A DNA stretch of 64,000 nucleotides from Mixophyes australis (GCA_036250195.1 JAVHZZ010000003.1:56605021-56669020); one strand, 5' to 3'. Shown: positions 1-12,096, numbered from the stretch's first letter. A program made the numbers and translations. The notes: generated from the sequence alone by a model not told the origin.

Positions 1-1135
1 AAATCTCTATATTTGTTCCAAATGCTCCCAGTTAAAATTCCAGACCTGATTTTCATGGAACTAAAATCTTCTTTCCTCTGTTTAATTTAGAAGGACAAGC
101 CTCCCAGGATCTCCCTGGCTATCTGTAAGAAACCAAAAATTAGGGGTGCTAGAGGATTCCTGGACATTAACTTTTATTATTTGGCATCCCACCTAAACCA
201 AATGGCGGCTGCTTTCGCCCCTTATAATACTATAGCTTTAGTGGATATGGATATCCATTATATTAATGTTCACTTTTTGGCCTCTGTTTGGGGATTACCT
301 ACTGCCAATACACTGGCTGCTCTCGCAATTTTTCCCATTCTCAAATTAAATTTGCCTATCTGGCTTTACTGTAGATTCCAATATAAACTTTCATCCCCAT
401 GAATCCCCTTTTGGAATAATCCTGACTTCCCTCCTGGAGTTTTCCTCTCCTTATTTTACCTTGTGGACTCAGGCGGGGATTAGACTGATCCATGATCTCG
501 CTACAAATAATACTTGGGCCTCCCAAAAAGTTACCGAACAGAAATTCTCCCCCCTTTGCCCCTTATTTTTTTAAATTGTTCCAGGTTAGACACTTTCCCA
601 TGTCTCTCCCCCAGCACATGCCCTGAGAACTCCCACTTCTTATGCTTGCATTTCCCGCTGTAACATGCTGATAGATATTATTTATGACTCTCAGGGTCGG
701 CATGAGATAGAATTTAAGTGGGACCTGGGACCACCTCCGATTAGTCTTGTTGGGAGGAAGTTTGGGACATGGTTGCCATTCAACTCAATTTAAAGAAATG
801 GGTTATAAGCTGCACTACTGGTGGTACTATACTCCTAATCGGCTTTCCAAAATGTTTCCTACTGCCACCCCAAGTTGCTGGCAGAACTGCAGGCTTAGGG
901 ATGCACTGCTCCACATATGGTGAGCCTGTCTTCGTATTGTTCCTTTTTGGACAATGGTCATATCTCTTCTTAATTTCTTTCTGATCAACCGGTCTCCAAA
1001 GAACCTTGGACTTTCCTTCTCTGTCGTCCACCTCCGGATGAGAGCGCACCCTCCAACAAATTGCTCTCCCATTTCCTGGCTGCTGCTAAATATCTAATCA
1101 CTAAAAACTGGAAAAGTCCTGAACATCCGTCTACG
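1..1135 (+). mobile_element. L1-type LINE, decayed ORF2 3' fragment
   Basis: Conceptual translation in shifting + frames gives the end of an L1 ORF2. Near 140-215 there is a 'RGARGFLDINFYYLAS' block that matches the L1 'GGxGLPDxxxYYxA' motif downstream of the reverse transcriptase. Near 720-1000 there is a C-terminal cysteine-rich stretch (CWQNC...LLHIWW). Several frameshifts and stops interrupt it, so it is a dead fossil. The fragment is cut by the left window edge, and its 3' end near 1135 is approximate because no A-tail is clear. It lies in an EIPR1 intron in the same orientation as the gene. It is more decayed than the L1 at 52351-54652. Confidence 0.75.
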
Positions 1136-1184
1136 TAGACTTTCAAAATTTACGCACATTGAAAACGATGGTAGTCACTAACTT

Positions 1185-1605
1185 GACTACCACTACACCG
1201 ACAAGGACTTGCCTGACTTGAGAAGGCAGAAGGTAGCAATGTTAACAGTGAAGGGTGGAAATCGCTACGTTTCAGAATCGTGAGGAATCCAGAAGCCGTC
1301 AGACAGAAAGTCAGGTGACTTTCTGAGACTATACTATTATTAGGGGTGTTATTTAAGTAATGAATAGAAGCGCTGAATGGACAAAGTAGAAGCCTTGCTA
1401 TAAAATATTGTACGTCCGCCGCCGCCTCCCTGCATTACTCATTTAACACCACTAATAGTGGCATAGTCCCAAAAAGTCGCATGACTTTGTCTGCTTCTGC
1501 ATTCCTTGCGATTCTGACACAGTGATTTCATACCTTCGCTGTTTGTGATTGCCACTTTCTGCCTTGTCAAGTCAGGTAAGTTCTTGTCGGGGTACTGCTA
1601 GTTGG
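1185..1605. repeat. Long inverted-repeat MITE, unclassified
   Basis: Two arms of about 180 bp are imperfect reverse complements. The left arm begins near 1188 (ACACCGACAAGGACTTGCCT) and the right arm ends near 1595 (TTCTTGTCGGGGTACTGC). Matching blocks inside include GACTTGAGAAGGCAGAA with TTCTGCCTTGTCAAGTC, and GTGTTATTTAAGTAATG with CATTACTCATTTAACAC. There is no coding potential. This is the architecture of a non-autonomous DNA transposon. No target duplication was found, so the superfamily is left open. Confidence 0.7.
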
Positions 1606-1799
1606 GGACACGTACCCAACCCATCGAAGAATGGAAAGTATCACTTACTATCTACACGACAAACAGCATAAATTTGACCTGCTCTGAGCCCTTTGGTCTC
1701 ATAGGGAGAGTTGTAGTTTCCTGTTCACCGTTAGACGTCCCTTACTGCAGTGTGTGCTTGTTGCATTTATTGGACCTTCTTCTCTAAGCCATTTCCAGG

Positions 1800-3640
1800 T
1801 CCTCCACATTGGATTCTCCACAAACTTTATGTGTAAGGTTTGATTTACCATTGTTTACTCTGTATGTTCGATTGATTATGAATCTCCTGAGTTGTTAATT
1901 CTTATTAATGCTTAGTCTGCCTTTTACCGATCCATTGTTTTTTTTCCACACATTGCTTTAGGTTCTGACTTGCCTTCATTCTGTGCCTGACCTCCCTTCC
2001 CCACATCCTTAAAACCTGATAAAAGACTAAGAAGACTATTTGTTTGATTATAACCAAGATGTTTGTTGGTGTTTTCCTATCCTTACAAAAAAAAAAGATA
2101 AAAATCTTCAAATGAAGGGAAAAATCTCAATATAACTAGCTTGTTAAGACAAATTATACTTCTGCCAAACCACAAAGTGAAAGCAGAGCAGGTTTGACAA
2201 GGATTAAATTATGTGGTTGTTCCCAAGGGAACAATCAAGGGTGATAAAGAAGTAAACTTAATGACTTTTACCTATATTCTATGAAGGTGTTACTAAGTCA
2301 ACTCACCTTTCAGTAGCTTGCCATTGTTTTTTGTCTTTCCGCATTTAGTCCTATAATCATTCTGGATTCGGCCAGGGTACGGAAAACAAACAAAAAAAAA
2401 ATGAAAGCAGCAAAAAGGTGTCAGCCATAACTCCCTACGTTTGCTTTCATCCTGCACAGAGAGATAGCATAAAATTATATAGAGTATATTCATCATCTAG
2501 TATTCTAAAAGGTAAGCAAAGAAATGTTTTGAGATTAGTGTATCTTTAAAGACTATATGAGCTCATGGTTATTTGATCTTTTTGGTGTGTCTAATGCCCT
2601 GTAGTAATTTATAGCTCTATTATGATGGTAATTTACTCATTCACCCTGGACTTCTTACATTACATTTGTATAGAGAATTGGTGACTAGATTGCTCTGCAA
2701 ATTTCAGTATAGTTCTTACCAGTGATTTTAATACAGGAAAGATAACACTTTTTTTTCCCACATATCTCCAATAACTTGCAAACTGCTCGCCCATTTTGTC
2801 TGACACGGATTGACATTAAATGCTATCAAGGGTGCCGAGAAGATGAAGGGGATGAGGGGAGTGTACAAATTGCCAGGGCCTACGATGAGGCCCTGGCAGT
2901 GGCAGATTATAAGGGGGCAGATGGGACAACTGCCCACGGTTCCAGCTCCATTGCCTTGTGTAGAGTCAGAAAACAAGGTCAGGTGACTGAGGGGGCCAAT
3001 AGCATCCTGTTTGTTTATCCGCTCACACAAACCCTTAGGCTGCGCTGAGGACTGAAACTTGAAGTACATCACTTAGCAAATTAAACCACATCTAGTAAAT
3101 ACTAATAGCAATGTAAAATCATCAAGCGTCATTGCTGTGCTTTCCAGTAGAAGAAAATATTCATGATATTGAATGATATTTTTGTATGGTCGCTCATCTT
3201 TTTATCCAAGTTTTCTCGTTTGATCTAGTTAATTAAATGTGATGGTGAAAGTTACTTATTTTGACATCAGCATTTGTCCTGTATAGATATTGCTGCTGCT
3301 TAAAACAGTTGTACTACCATCTCTTTGACACTCTTAATTTAAATAGAATTGGTTGTTAATGCCAATCAAAATTTCTATAATTTTAATTACTGAATATATT
3401 ACTTTATCTCAGAAATTTAATTTTTATGGTTAGTAGTTTCATACTAACAGATCAGTTCTGTGCAGGATACAATATGCTTATATAGGAACAAATCCTACTA
3501 ATTATACATAATTATGAATATGTATTATTAGTCAGAAGACAATTGTGAGTAAAGTGCACAAGTTGTCTACACATGGTGGAAGCAGCCATATTTGTACCTC
3601 ATGCCTCAGTAATGCCACTGCTTCCTAGAAATAGGCAGCC
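1800..3640. other. Intron sequence without recognised gene
   Basis: AT-rich intronic DNA. I see no exon, RNA gene or well-bounded element. A GC-richer patch at about 2790-3055 contains CAGTGGCAGATTATAAGGGG, which resembles the terminus of hAT-type elements (CAGTGGC...), and a short inverted repeat around 2875-2900 (CAGGGCCTACGATGAGGCCCTG). It may be an old hAT fragment, but neither end is proven. The short open frames here look like chance. Confidence 0.5.
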
Positions 3641-3702
3641 ATTTTGTCCCAACAGAGTACCGTGGTAATCTTTATGAAAAGAGGTGAAGGATTACAATAA
3701 TA

Positions 3703-3745
3703 AACAACCAAATTACCATGGAACTCCATGGTAAATTGTTTGTTT
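3703..3745. repeat. Short palindrome, core of a possible small MITE
   Basis: A 20-21 bp near-perfect inverted repeat (TAAACAACCAAATTACCATGG, then AACT, then its complement) could form a hairpin. Weaker complementarity extends outward: TCCCAACAGAGTACCGTGG near 3647 against CATGGTATATTTTGACGGGA near 3748-3768. That suggests a MITE of about 130 bp (3640-3770). No target duplication was found. Confidence 0.45.
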
Positions 3746-4818
3746 ATCATGGTATATTTTGACGGGACTGATTAATAGTGGATTGATCAGCAGTCACTTT
3801 GTGTTCTGAACCAATATTACTCAGAAACCAGCTTACAAATTCTCTAGGAACCAGTGATGTATTTGATGAACATTTGTTACAGGTTAATAATTTCAGCAGA
3901 CATCTTTAATTAATTTATTTTTTTGGCGTTTCTGGAAGAAAAACAAAACCTCACACGTCAAACACAGGTGGTCTTGAAATATCAACATAATTCACAGTCC
4001 ATCCATGTCTGCTGTTTGTTAAGCTCATGAACAATTGATATTATTAGTTACTGCTGATATACATTTACAACGGGCCACGTTTAAATAATTTCCCATTCTG
4101 TTTTACTGTGCTAGGTTTACAATAACACAAAATAATGAAATGAAAAAAAATAGCTGATTATTAGAGCATTACTACCAAGATCCCTGTCAGAAACATAGTT
4201 GACACAAATTAGAAACAAATAGTCCACAGCCCTTGGATCAGACTCTTTATACCTTGTGCCTTGTGTTAGACTCTCAGCCTCTAACCCATCTCCACCCGGA
4301 CACATTTACATCTCAGACGTCTAGTAATGAAGAGGGTGGGCAGTGTCAGAGCAAGCTGCATTTAATTAGGGCACAATGAATGCACTGGAAGCTAAATCCA
4401 TTTAAACTAATGTCACATTATGTCAATTTACTTGATGAGGCATAGCAATCCTTCTTCATAATGGCAGGTTGCAATACTGCTCTCTATTATTAATGATAGA
4501 CTGCAAGTCATCAGTGTACCGTATGGGGGGAAAAGGTTCTGGCTGTTCCTGTATGCTCAGGGAGAAGCGTTGGAAGATGAAGATACGTGTGCCTGGGTTT
4601 GAAGGAAAGCATATTTGTACCCAGTAGATTGTTCAAGAACAGTGCATCCTTGTGAACACATTACACAAATAACTCTGCCAGGATCAGTGAATGCATGGGC
4701 TATCTGCCGTATGAGATTTGTCTTCATAAATCAGTGTGACTTTCTCTTTTTCCAGCCCTGTTTTATGTTTTTTGGGGGGTTTTGCACCTCAATATACTTT
4801 TTGGTTATTAGTATGCAC

Positions 4819-5182
4819 GGCATATACTGCGACAATGTACAATCACATAGATATATTATAAGAACATACATAATTATGTACCAGCATATACTGCGGCAAT
4901 GTACATTCACAGATATAGTAAAAGAACATACATAATTATGTACCAGGATATACTGCAGCACTGTACAATCACATAGATATAGTACAAGAACATACATAAT
5001 TATGTACCAGCATATACTGCGACAATGTACAATCACATAGATATAGTACAAGAACATACATAATTATGTACCAGCATATACTGCGACAATGTACAATCAC
5101 AGAGATATAGTACAAGAACATACATAATTATGTACCAGCATATACTACAGCACTGTACAATCACATAGATATAGTATAAGAG
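4819..5182. repeat. ~63-bp tandem array, left part
   Basis: About five to six copies of a 62-65 bp unit that starts GCATATACTGCGACAATGTA and ends in ACATACATAATTATGTACCA. Copies are 90% or more alike. The same unit resumes at 7184-7340, so the array was split by the hAT derivative at 5183-7175. The unit contains the palindrome ACATAATTATGT. Confidence 0.9.
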
Positions 5183-5863
5183 CTAAAATCACATATTTTT
5201 GCTTCCCCCCCCCCTAGATTATTCTTAACCTCAATAACACTAATTTCAAGCCATTTGCAGTAAATTTTGACCACCTCACAGATCACAATATTATTTTCAT
5301 ACACTTATGGACAAATACTGCAGCGACCTGGCTGGATGGATGCTAAGCGACAAAGCAATCACTCAAACACACGGCAGTTCATAGCACATCTAGGAAACAT
5401 TGCCACAAAGCAGTGTCAGTAAAGAAAAGTGGTGCAAGTTGGAATTGTCCTTGGATCATGAAATCCGTTATGGTTCATTTGATCGCTCTACCCGTTCCTT
5501 GGATAACTGTGGTGGATAACTACAGCTAATACATTGCGACGTGCGCTGATCCCTACTTCCCCCAGGGTGCGTGCTTTTTTCAGACCCAGACCAATCCAGG
5601 GTGCCAGACAATGCACTAAAAAGAGCCATTGTAGTTCTCAGCAAAAGTTCATCACTGAGCTTTGAATCAGCCGCAATACACAAAAGATTATAATATAGTT
5701 AGGTACCTTTGACGTACAGTGCAGATTACAGACACTTTGTGCAATACTGATGAAACAGCAGCAAAGTGGAAGGTAATGCATATACAGGTCTATTTAGACA
5801 TCCATGCTTACATTACTGTGGCTTTACAAACGCTACAAATGGCTAGACAACTGTTGTCAGGGT

Positions 5864-6658
5864 TTAGGTAAAAATAATTCCACACATCAGATGTGGATTT
5901 TTTGGTCTTATGTCCAAGCATGACAATGGCGCCTTCTTCTTATCACGTGCAAGAACTGCTTCCACTGGTGTAGGACTCACACAAATAACATCATCCTCAT
6001 CAACATCCTCATTAGCGCCCTCATCCTGTTGCAATTCCAAAGTGGCATCCTCAATTTGTGTATCACTGGCTACACTTGGGCTGTTCATGCACACATCTAC
6101 AGAAATGGCTTCTTTATGGGTACACGATCAGAAAGGTCATGATTACACATAGCACTCCTGATAGATTCTCCTCAAGGATTTGTGTATTTCTGAATCTGAA
6201 CATATATTTTCCTCTAATGCCTTACTGTTTTCTTCTAGCTCGGCTTTTACACGTAAAAGTATTTGGACACCACTTTTGTTGTCCGAATGACAAGGTCTTG
6301 CTTGGTCATGACTGACCTTACAAGAAGATGCCTCAGTGACAGTTGAAGATCAAGCACTCATAGAGAAAGGCGAAGGCCTCATTCTTTCCTTACCACTGCG
6401 TGTGTAGAATGGCATGTTGGCAATTTTATTTTTTTCTGCCGATAACTTTGCCTGCATTACAGGTCTTTTATTCTTGACCAAGGTAAAAGGTGTTTTTTTA
6501 CATTTTTGTTTCCCTGACTTAAAAACATCATGCACTTTTACATAGGCTTTAGCAGATGACCTAGAGGGATTACTATCATCATGACTGGTACCAGCAGCTG
6601 CTTGGTGCTCCTGCTCTTCTGTGTACTGCTGTGAATCCATTTTGATAACACAGTACAA
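5864..6658 (-). pseudogene. hAT transposase N-terminal remnant
   Basis: The minus-strand frame starting at 6658 reads 102 residues. It shares a diagnostic block (ANMPF-TRSGKER-RP-P) with residues around 80-105 of the intact transposase at 31736, plus a similar basic, serine-rich beginning. A second minus frame (6094-5864) has the matching acidic stretch (NEDVDEDDVI). Stops and frame changes separate them. The BED zinc finger, DDE catalytic region and C-terminal dimerisation domain are absent, so no active enzyme can be made. Divergence from the intact copy is substantial, which points to an older or different subfamily. Confidence 0.75.
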
Positions 6659-7009
6659 TGTGACTGCAGATTAAGAACAACACTGCCAAACCTATTATTT
6701 GTATTTCAGCAATGACAATTAGCTATGGAGCAATAGAGCTATCCTTTTTGTGTATAACCTATGTAACACCGTACAATTTGACTGCAAATTCAGAAGACTA
6801 GGCCTTCCAGACCTATTAATTCTATTTCAGCAATGACAATGAGCAATGGAGCTCTCCTGAATGTCACTGGAGTCTTTAGATAACACTGCTACCCCTCCTC
6901 TTTCTTTTATAGCTATGACGCTGCCCAACTGCACTAGAGACTGCCAAGAACCATGCTACCCCTTCTGTGTCCCTCTGTGAAATGGCGCTGGATCGCCGTG
7001 GAGGGCGGT

Positions 7010-7017
7010 ACTTATAG
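7010..7017 (-). promoter_or_regulatory. TATA box of the deleted hAT copy
   Basis: The minus strand reads TCGGATCTTGTGATCTTTGG, then ATTCTATAAG. This lines up with TCGGATCTCGCGATACTCGG, then ATCCTATAAA at 30315-30334 in the intact element. Conservation of the box and its TCGGATC upstream motif in two otherwise diverged copies supports a real promoter. Inference only. Confidence 0.5.
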
Positions 7018-7183
7018 AATCCAAAGATCACAAGATCCGACGACATAACATGGACATTTTGCCTCATTTTCAATTCCGAGGGCGCGCGAAAGTACCGAGC
7101 CGGCTCGGCTCAGTACTCGGATCTGCTAAGTTCGGGTGTGTTCGGTTCTCGGGGAACCGAGCCTGAGCATCTCTAATAAGAAA

Positions 7184-7340
7184 ATACATAATTATGGACC
7201 AGCATATACTGCAGCACTGTACAATCACATATAGTATGAGAACATACATAATTATGTACCAGCATATACTGCGGCACTGTACAATGACATTAGTATAAGA
7301 ACATACATTATTATGCACCAGCATATACTGCGGCTTTGTC
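7184..7340. repeat. ~63-bp tandem array, right part
   Basis: Two and a half more copies of the unit seen at 4819-5182 (ACATACATAATTATG...CCAGCATATACTGCGGCA). It directly follows the hAT terminus at 7175, which shows the transposon landed inside a pre-existing array. Confidence 0.85.
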
Positions 7341-7344
7341 ATTA

Positions 7345-8135
7345 CAACCAAGGGCAGTAGATTTACCTTAATGGGAATTGCAGTGCAGGTATGGCTGCCC
7401 TGACAGTAGCATACTTGATGTGCTTAGAACTTGGCAGTGTCCATATTTGCAAAATTTTGGCATATATGCAAGTGTGCTTTAGTGGATGCTTGGTGGGTTA
7501 TCTTCCTTTCCTGTCCCCTTCCTGTGTGCTATAGTGAAAGGTCCACCACCACTTGTAACTGGGACATTTCATGACTACAGTATGTCACGTAAAAATGTAT
7601 TTCAAGACAGGAGTGACGTATGATATATCTCAACATGAAAATATACTTGCCAACTTCTTGGATCCAGAGGGGAGGTTTAATGGGCAAGTGTGAATTGCGT
7701 TGTCTTTGTCACACCCCGCTGGAAAAATACTTGATCGACTGAGATTATTAGCAATTCATTACATAGCTAAGGGTACAGTCTATTAACACTATTAATTAAC
7801 TAGTAATAAGAGACATCACAAGTGTCATCAGTGTTTTCATTGGCTCCTAATAAATGAATAGGCTGCATTCTTGTGAATATTGCTTCAGCCCACAAATAGG
7901 CTGCATTCATTGTGTATAATGTAATGATCACTTAATATAAAATGCAAATTCATCCAACATGAAGATGCACCTTGTAACACCAGTGGAAAACATTTATAAA
8001 AACTGTGTAGACGGGATGTTGTCCACAACAACCAATCCATCATTTGCTTTCATTTTCTATATAAATTTAGATTGACAGACTGTCACAGAGTTGATAATAG
8101 ATTGTTAACCATATGAATGCCTAAACCTGTTTATT
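7345..8135. other. Intron sequence, nothing recognised
   Basis: AT-rich unique-looking DNA. No exon, RNA gene or repeat boundary could be supported on either strand. Confidence 0.5.
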
Positions 8136-8143
8136 GTCTAGAG

Positions 8144-8405
8144 CAGTGATCAGCAACCTGATATACTTCCGGGGTCACATGGACGGCCCTCTAACCTTCA
8201 TGTGGCCCGCACATTACCACTAATAAGTCAAAACAATACATTTAATCAAGGAAAGAGATACCTTTCTGTAATAATCAGCTGGCATTTTAAACAAGTGTTA
8301 CAAGCTGTAACAAACACATCTGACAAAGTAAGAAGGAGCCGAGGGCCATCCGCGAAGGTTTGGAGGGCCACATGCAGCCTTAGAGCCACCTATAGCCCAT
8401 CGCTG
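8144..8405. mobile_element. Non-autonomous hAT MITE, 262 bp
   Basis: The left end is CAGTGATCAGCAACC and the right end complements it as CAGCGATGGGC, both typical of the hAT 'CAGNGNTNNNCAACC' terminus. It is flanked by GTCTAGAG (8136-8143) and CTCTAGAG (8406-8413), an 8-bp target duplication with one mismatch. It has no coding capacity. Internal GGCCCGCACATT and GGGCCACATGCAG segments are typical of this vertebrate hAT group. It sits in EIPR1 intron. Confidence 0.85.
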
Positions 8406-8414
8406 CTCTAGAGC

Positions 8415-9640
8415 AAAATGTCTTGCAAAGGACGTAGTTTTGCCATCCAGATCTGAGAACCAGTCACAGAGAATGCAATAGTGCATCACAGGGGAAACAA
8501 GCTTTGCCATGTACGGCTCATTTTTGTTGCTTTGTAAGTGACCCCCACTGATGTTGACAGGCAATTATCATCTGTTGCTGTCTATTGTGGTCACTGCACT
8601 ATGAATGTAGCTTGGATGCCAGGATATAAATAGGGGTCATTCGTAGTAAATGCTTTGTCAGTAAACAATGATGTTGAATCTTGAGATGAACTCTTGAGGA
8701 TTCCACTGTGCGTCAAATGGTCATTAAAGTGTCAGTGTGTACTGCCAGCTTCTTTACCATAGAGGTGAGTGATCCCCACTTTTATAGGCATTATTGTGAA
8801 TGCTGCACATGGGGGTTAGAAGGATGGCTAAATTCCAGTTTGAATGCATCTTAAATAATACATTAAGTAGGACTGTGGGACTGTACTGTATGAAACTGCA
8901 GCACATTCACCATACGAGTTATACGATGATCAGTGAGATGCTCAAAGAGATTGACAGACAGAGTGATATAGCATCCAATCATTATTGATGATTGATCCAT
9001 AAAATCATACACTACTGACCCAGACAGACTCTTCTGGTGTCCGCTTCTGACTCCTGACGCACGTACCCTAAATTATATTATATTCAGGATAGTGCCACAA
9101 TGTTTTGCTGTCATAAATAATGTATATTCGGGTTGAGTATACTATGCTTTTATTTTTTTTTTACTTAATGGATTATATAATCTTTGAAACCATTTAAAAT
9201 AAATTGTGCGGCATGATATTTTCTTTCCTTATTCCGCTGTTTACATTATCCTTTAGTGAACTTTTACTATTCAGTTGTGCGATTCGTTCCATAGTTGCCA
9301 TGGTACAAATTATTTGACTCATTCACTTGATTATTGAGGACATTGCTACAACAATCAGTCTGTTTATTGTAATTATGCATACATTTAAAAATGCCTGTCC
9401 TCTAACTGTGTATTCTGTCCTACTGGACTCGCAAGAGAGTAGACCTCCCTCCCAGAGAACACTTCTCTCTTTCTTGTGACGTGGGTGGGACAATGATGAC
9501 GCAGTTCATGTGTCCGCCGTGTGAGTATGCCATTTCCATCAGTGGGCAGGCCTGAAAATGTGAATAGCGTTATCAAGACCCCTAGAGGAATGGTCCAAAA
9601 AGTATGCTGAATAGTCTAAAATAAATGTTTTTATTTTTTA
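8415..9640. other. Intron sequence, nothing recognised
   Basis: AT-rich DNA without supported exons, RNA genes or bounded repeats. Small open frames lack similarity that I recognise. Confidence 0.5.
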
Positions 9641-9730
9641 ACTAGCCAAAAAAAAAAGCAGATGAATGCTGGTATTGGTCACCAGTATAGTTAATATTTA
9701 TTAAACTTCTATGTTTGATATATTTTCCTT

Positions 9731-10548
9731 TTGCTCATTTTCCTTTCTCGCCGCTCCTCTTCTGTCTCCCCCCTATACCAATCCTTTCACTGGCTCCCCT
9801 TCCCCTACAGAATAGTGTTCAAGCTCCTCACACTTACTTTCAAGGCCCTCTCCAACTCCACTGCTCCCTACATCTCCAACCTTATTTTCATCCACGCTCC
9901 ATCCCGCCCTCTGCGTTCGGCTAATGACCGTCGCCTCACCTCCCCCCTGGTTACCTCCCCCCATGCTCGCATCCAAGACTTCTCCCGCGCTGCCCCCCTC
10001 CACTGGAACCAGCTCCCCCGCTCCATCAGAACATCCCCCAACTTGTCCAGCTTCAAACGGGACTTAAAAACTCACCTCTTCCTCAAAGCCTTCCAGTCCC
10101 CCAAATAACCGACCTCCTTCCAGCCTCCCACCTACCGCCCTCCCTATCCTGCCCTCCTCCTGCCTCCCTCCTCGTCATTCTCCTCTCCCCCCTCTCCCTC
10201 TCTGCGTTCTCCCCCTTTCCTCCTCCTACCCTTGTGTCTCTGTCCGTCCTACCCTCCCCTTAGATTGTACGCTCTTTTGAGCAGGGCCTCCTCTCCTCCT
10301 GTTCTCCACCACCTTAACTCTGCTCTCCAGCTCCTTGTCTCCTCCGTGAGGTCCTCCTGCCCTTCTGCCCCTCTAGCTTCACCGCTGGGGGCTCTCACCT
10401 TTCATCTAGCTGTACTTTGAGCTTCTGAGTTACTGTGCTTTTTGTTAACTGTACCGTGCTGTCTCACCCTGTATCGTGTTTCTGTATGTCCCTGTACGGC
10501 GCTACGGATACCTAGTGGCGCCTTATAAATAAAAATTATTATTAATAA
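9731..10548 (+). mobile_element. L2/CR1-group LINE, 5'-truncated 3' end
   Basis: An open frame (9731-10108, 125 residues) matches the C-terminal ORF2 tail of the LINE at 46535-51353. Shared blocks are [40 protein letters not shown] and [10 protein letters not shown]. It ends with a 3' untranslated tail (GCGCCTTATAAATAAAAATT and an ATT/AAT microsatellite). It starts abruptly within the post-RT region, the usual outcome of incomplete reverse transcription. It is a relative of the minus-strand element and not functional. Confidence 0.85.
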
Positions 10549-10969
10549 TAATATTAATATAAAAAAACGATATAGCAATCATATGTAATTGTCTCTTTCA
10601 ACACAATAAACTTGGCAGGTGTATGCATAAATATCATATAACAAAATTACATATTTTGTCCATCCAGCTCAACCATATTGCGTAGCATACAGAAACACTA
10701 AAGGAGTCCAATTTTTTTAATATATTGGTCCTGAGGAACAGTAGTCCACCTGTCGTCTACTCCAGATATAGATGTTTAAAAGTTCCCAATTATGCCTCTT
10801 AAGAAGGCAAAAAATAAATTGATGTATTTTGTAATTGATGTAAAATGTAATTTGGTTATCTGATATTTATGTATACACCTGCCAAGTTTATTGTGTCGAA
10901 AGATACTTTTAATGTTATATGATTACAATATATTTTTTTTATATCAAAGATAGAGTTTTAATAAATATT

Positions 10970-11127
10970 GGCTATTAAATATTCCATGGATTGTAAGTTT
11001 GAGAGCAGGGCCCTCTTACCTCTCTGTATGTATTACCAAGTATTGTTTTATTATGTTTTGTTCCCAATTGTAAAGCTTTATGGAATCTGCCTGCGCTAAA
11101 TAAATAAATGTTGATTATGATGATGAA
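10970..11127 (+). mobile_element. L2-type LINE 3' tail
   Basis: A 3' untranslated tail: GATTGTAAGTTTGAGAGCAGGG, TTCCCAATTGTAAAGC and AAATAAATAAATGTTGATTATGATGATG. The same tail closes the L2 copy that ends near 60510. No coding part remains. Confidence 0.75.
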
Positions 11128-11775
11128 CTATACTGGTGACCAATACCAGCACTCATCTGTTTTTTTTGGCTTGTGTTCAGTATACAACAGGGTACAGTAC
11201 CTGTTAATGATTGAGCAGCGGTTTGGTCAAGCACCATGATATACCCATCAACACCTAATTTGTTTTTGTGTTTTTTTTTTTGTTTTTTTTTTACTGTTTG
11301 TATCTAATTGTTTATTTGTCCAAGTGACCACCGACCTCTTTGGGATGATTTTTATAAAAAATAAAACTGTATATCAAAAGTTTGTTGAAACTTATTATGG
11401 CTTAGTTAGGGTTGTTTACTCTCTCACTGACCACCGGTAAGTCATCTGAATTTAAAACCTTCTGGTTCCTCTTTGCAGAGTTATTTTAAAGTTGTAGTTT
11501 TTTTATATATGTTTCAAGAACATAAAGTTTATTATTTGCAAGATCTAATATGATCTCTTGTAGACAAGCCTTATTGACTTTAAGACCCCTATTCAGTATG
11601 ACCGTAAGGAAATTCCCAGTGACACTGCAAGCAGACCCGATCGGTTTAAGACACTGCATTGACCCCAATACGCTCATTGCAAACAAATAGAGCACCCAAC
11701 TAAACTATAATTACTGCATAACTGATTGTAGTGCATAATTAAACCTTTGAGTAATTTTAGTAAAGAACACTCAGT

Positions 11776-12096
11776 GGCTCTGATTCATTAAGGAAAGTAA
11801 AGCAAAAAAATTAGTACGTTTTCTCCCGGACAAAACAATGTTACAATGCAAGGGGTGCATATTAGTTTATTATTTTGCACATAACTTATATACTGGATAC
11901 TTTTTCATGTAGCACACAAATACTTGCTAGTTTTATTTTGACACTGACATAAAGTTGATCTAGGACATGTGCTTCCCCAACTATAAATCTGTCCCCACAT
12001 TTTAAATTTAGCTCCCCCTCCAATGCGACATGGTTTTGCCAAGGTGCAGGGTTTCTCATTTTTTTCCTGCTTTACTTTCCTTAATGAATCGGCCCC
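11776..12096. repeat. MITE family A, copy 1 (~320 bp)
   Basis: Terminal inverted repeats are GCTCTGATTCATTAAGGAAA at the left and CTTTCCTTAATGAATCGGCC at the right. A close second copy lies at 62188-62506 with the same internal blocks (AATGCAAGGGGTGCA, TTTTTCATGTAG, ATAAATCTGTCC, ACATGGTTTTGCCAAGG). It has no coding capacity. Superfamily is uncertain. Confidence 0.8.

Larger units (their letters stand above)
5183..7175 (-). mobile_element. hAT transposon, internally deleted relative of the 30170 element
   Basis: The 5' end on the minus strand is TAGAGATGCTCAGGCTCGG at 7175, nearly the same as the 5' terminus TAGAGATGAGCGGGCTCGG of the intact element at 30170. Going inward, both share the CCGAG-rich subterminal zone, a TATA promoter, a leader with tandem duplications (about 120 bp, twice, at 6650-6860) and the transposase N-terminus. 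The BED finger and catalytic core are missing, and the low-coordinate end shows no clear terminal repeat. It interrupts a tandem array. The flanks ATAAGAG (5176-5182) and ATAAGAAA (7176-7183) may be a decayed 8-bp target duplication. It is non-autonomous. Confidence 0.75.
9643..11173. mobile_element. Inverted-repeat DNA element, interrupted by LINE fragments
   Basis: The outer arms 9643-9692 and 11126-11173 are reverse complements over about 48 bp (share GCTGGTATTGGTCACCAGTA). An inner pair at 10570-10670 and 10835-10935 is also inverted (share ACACAATAAACTTGGCAGGTG in opposite orientations). The simplest reading is a palindromic non-autonomous DNA transposon. One arm received an L2 3' fragment (9731-10548), and the other holds a second L2 tail (10970-11127). 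Superfamily and target duplication are not determined. Confidence 0.65.

Noticed and set aside
3921..4305. Possible gene in the 62-codon minus frame near 4117-4305
   Set aside because: Short, no similarity, no exon signals.
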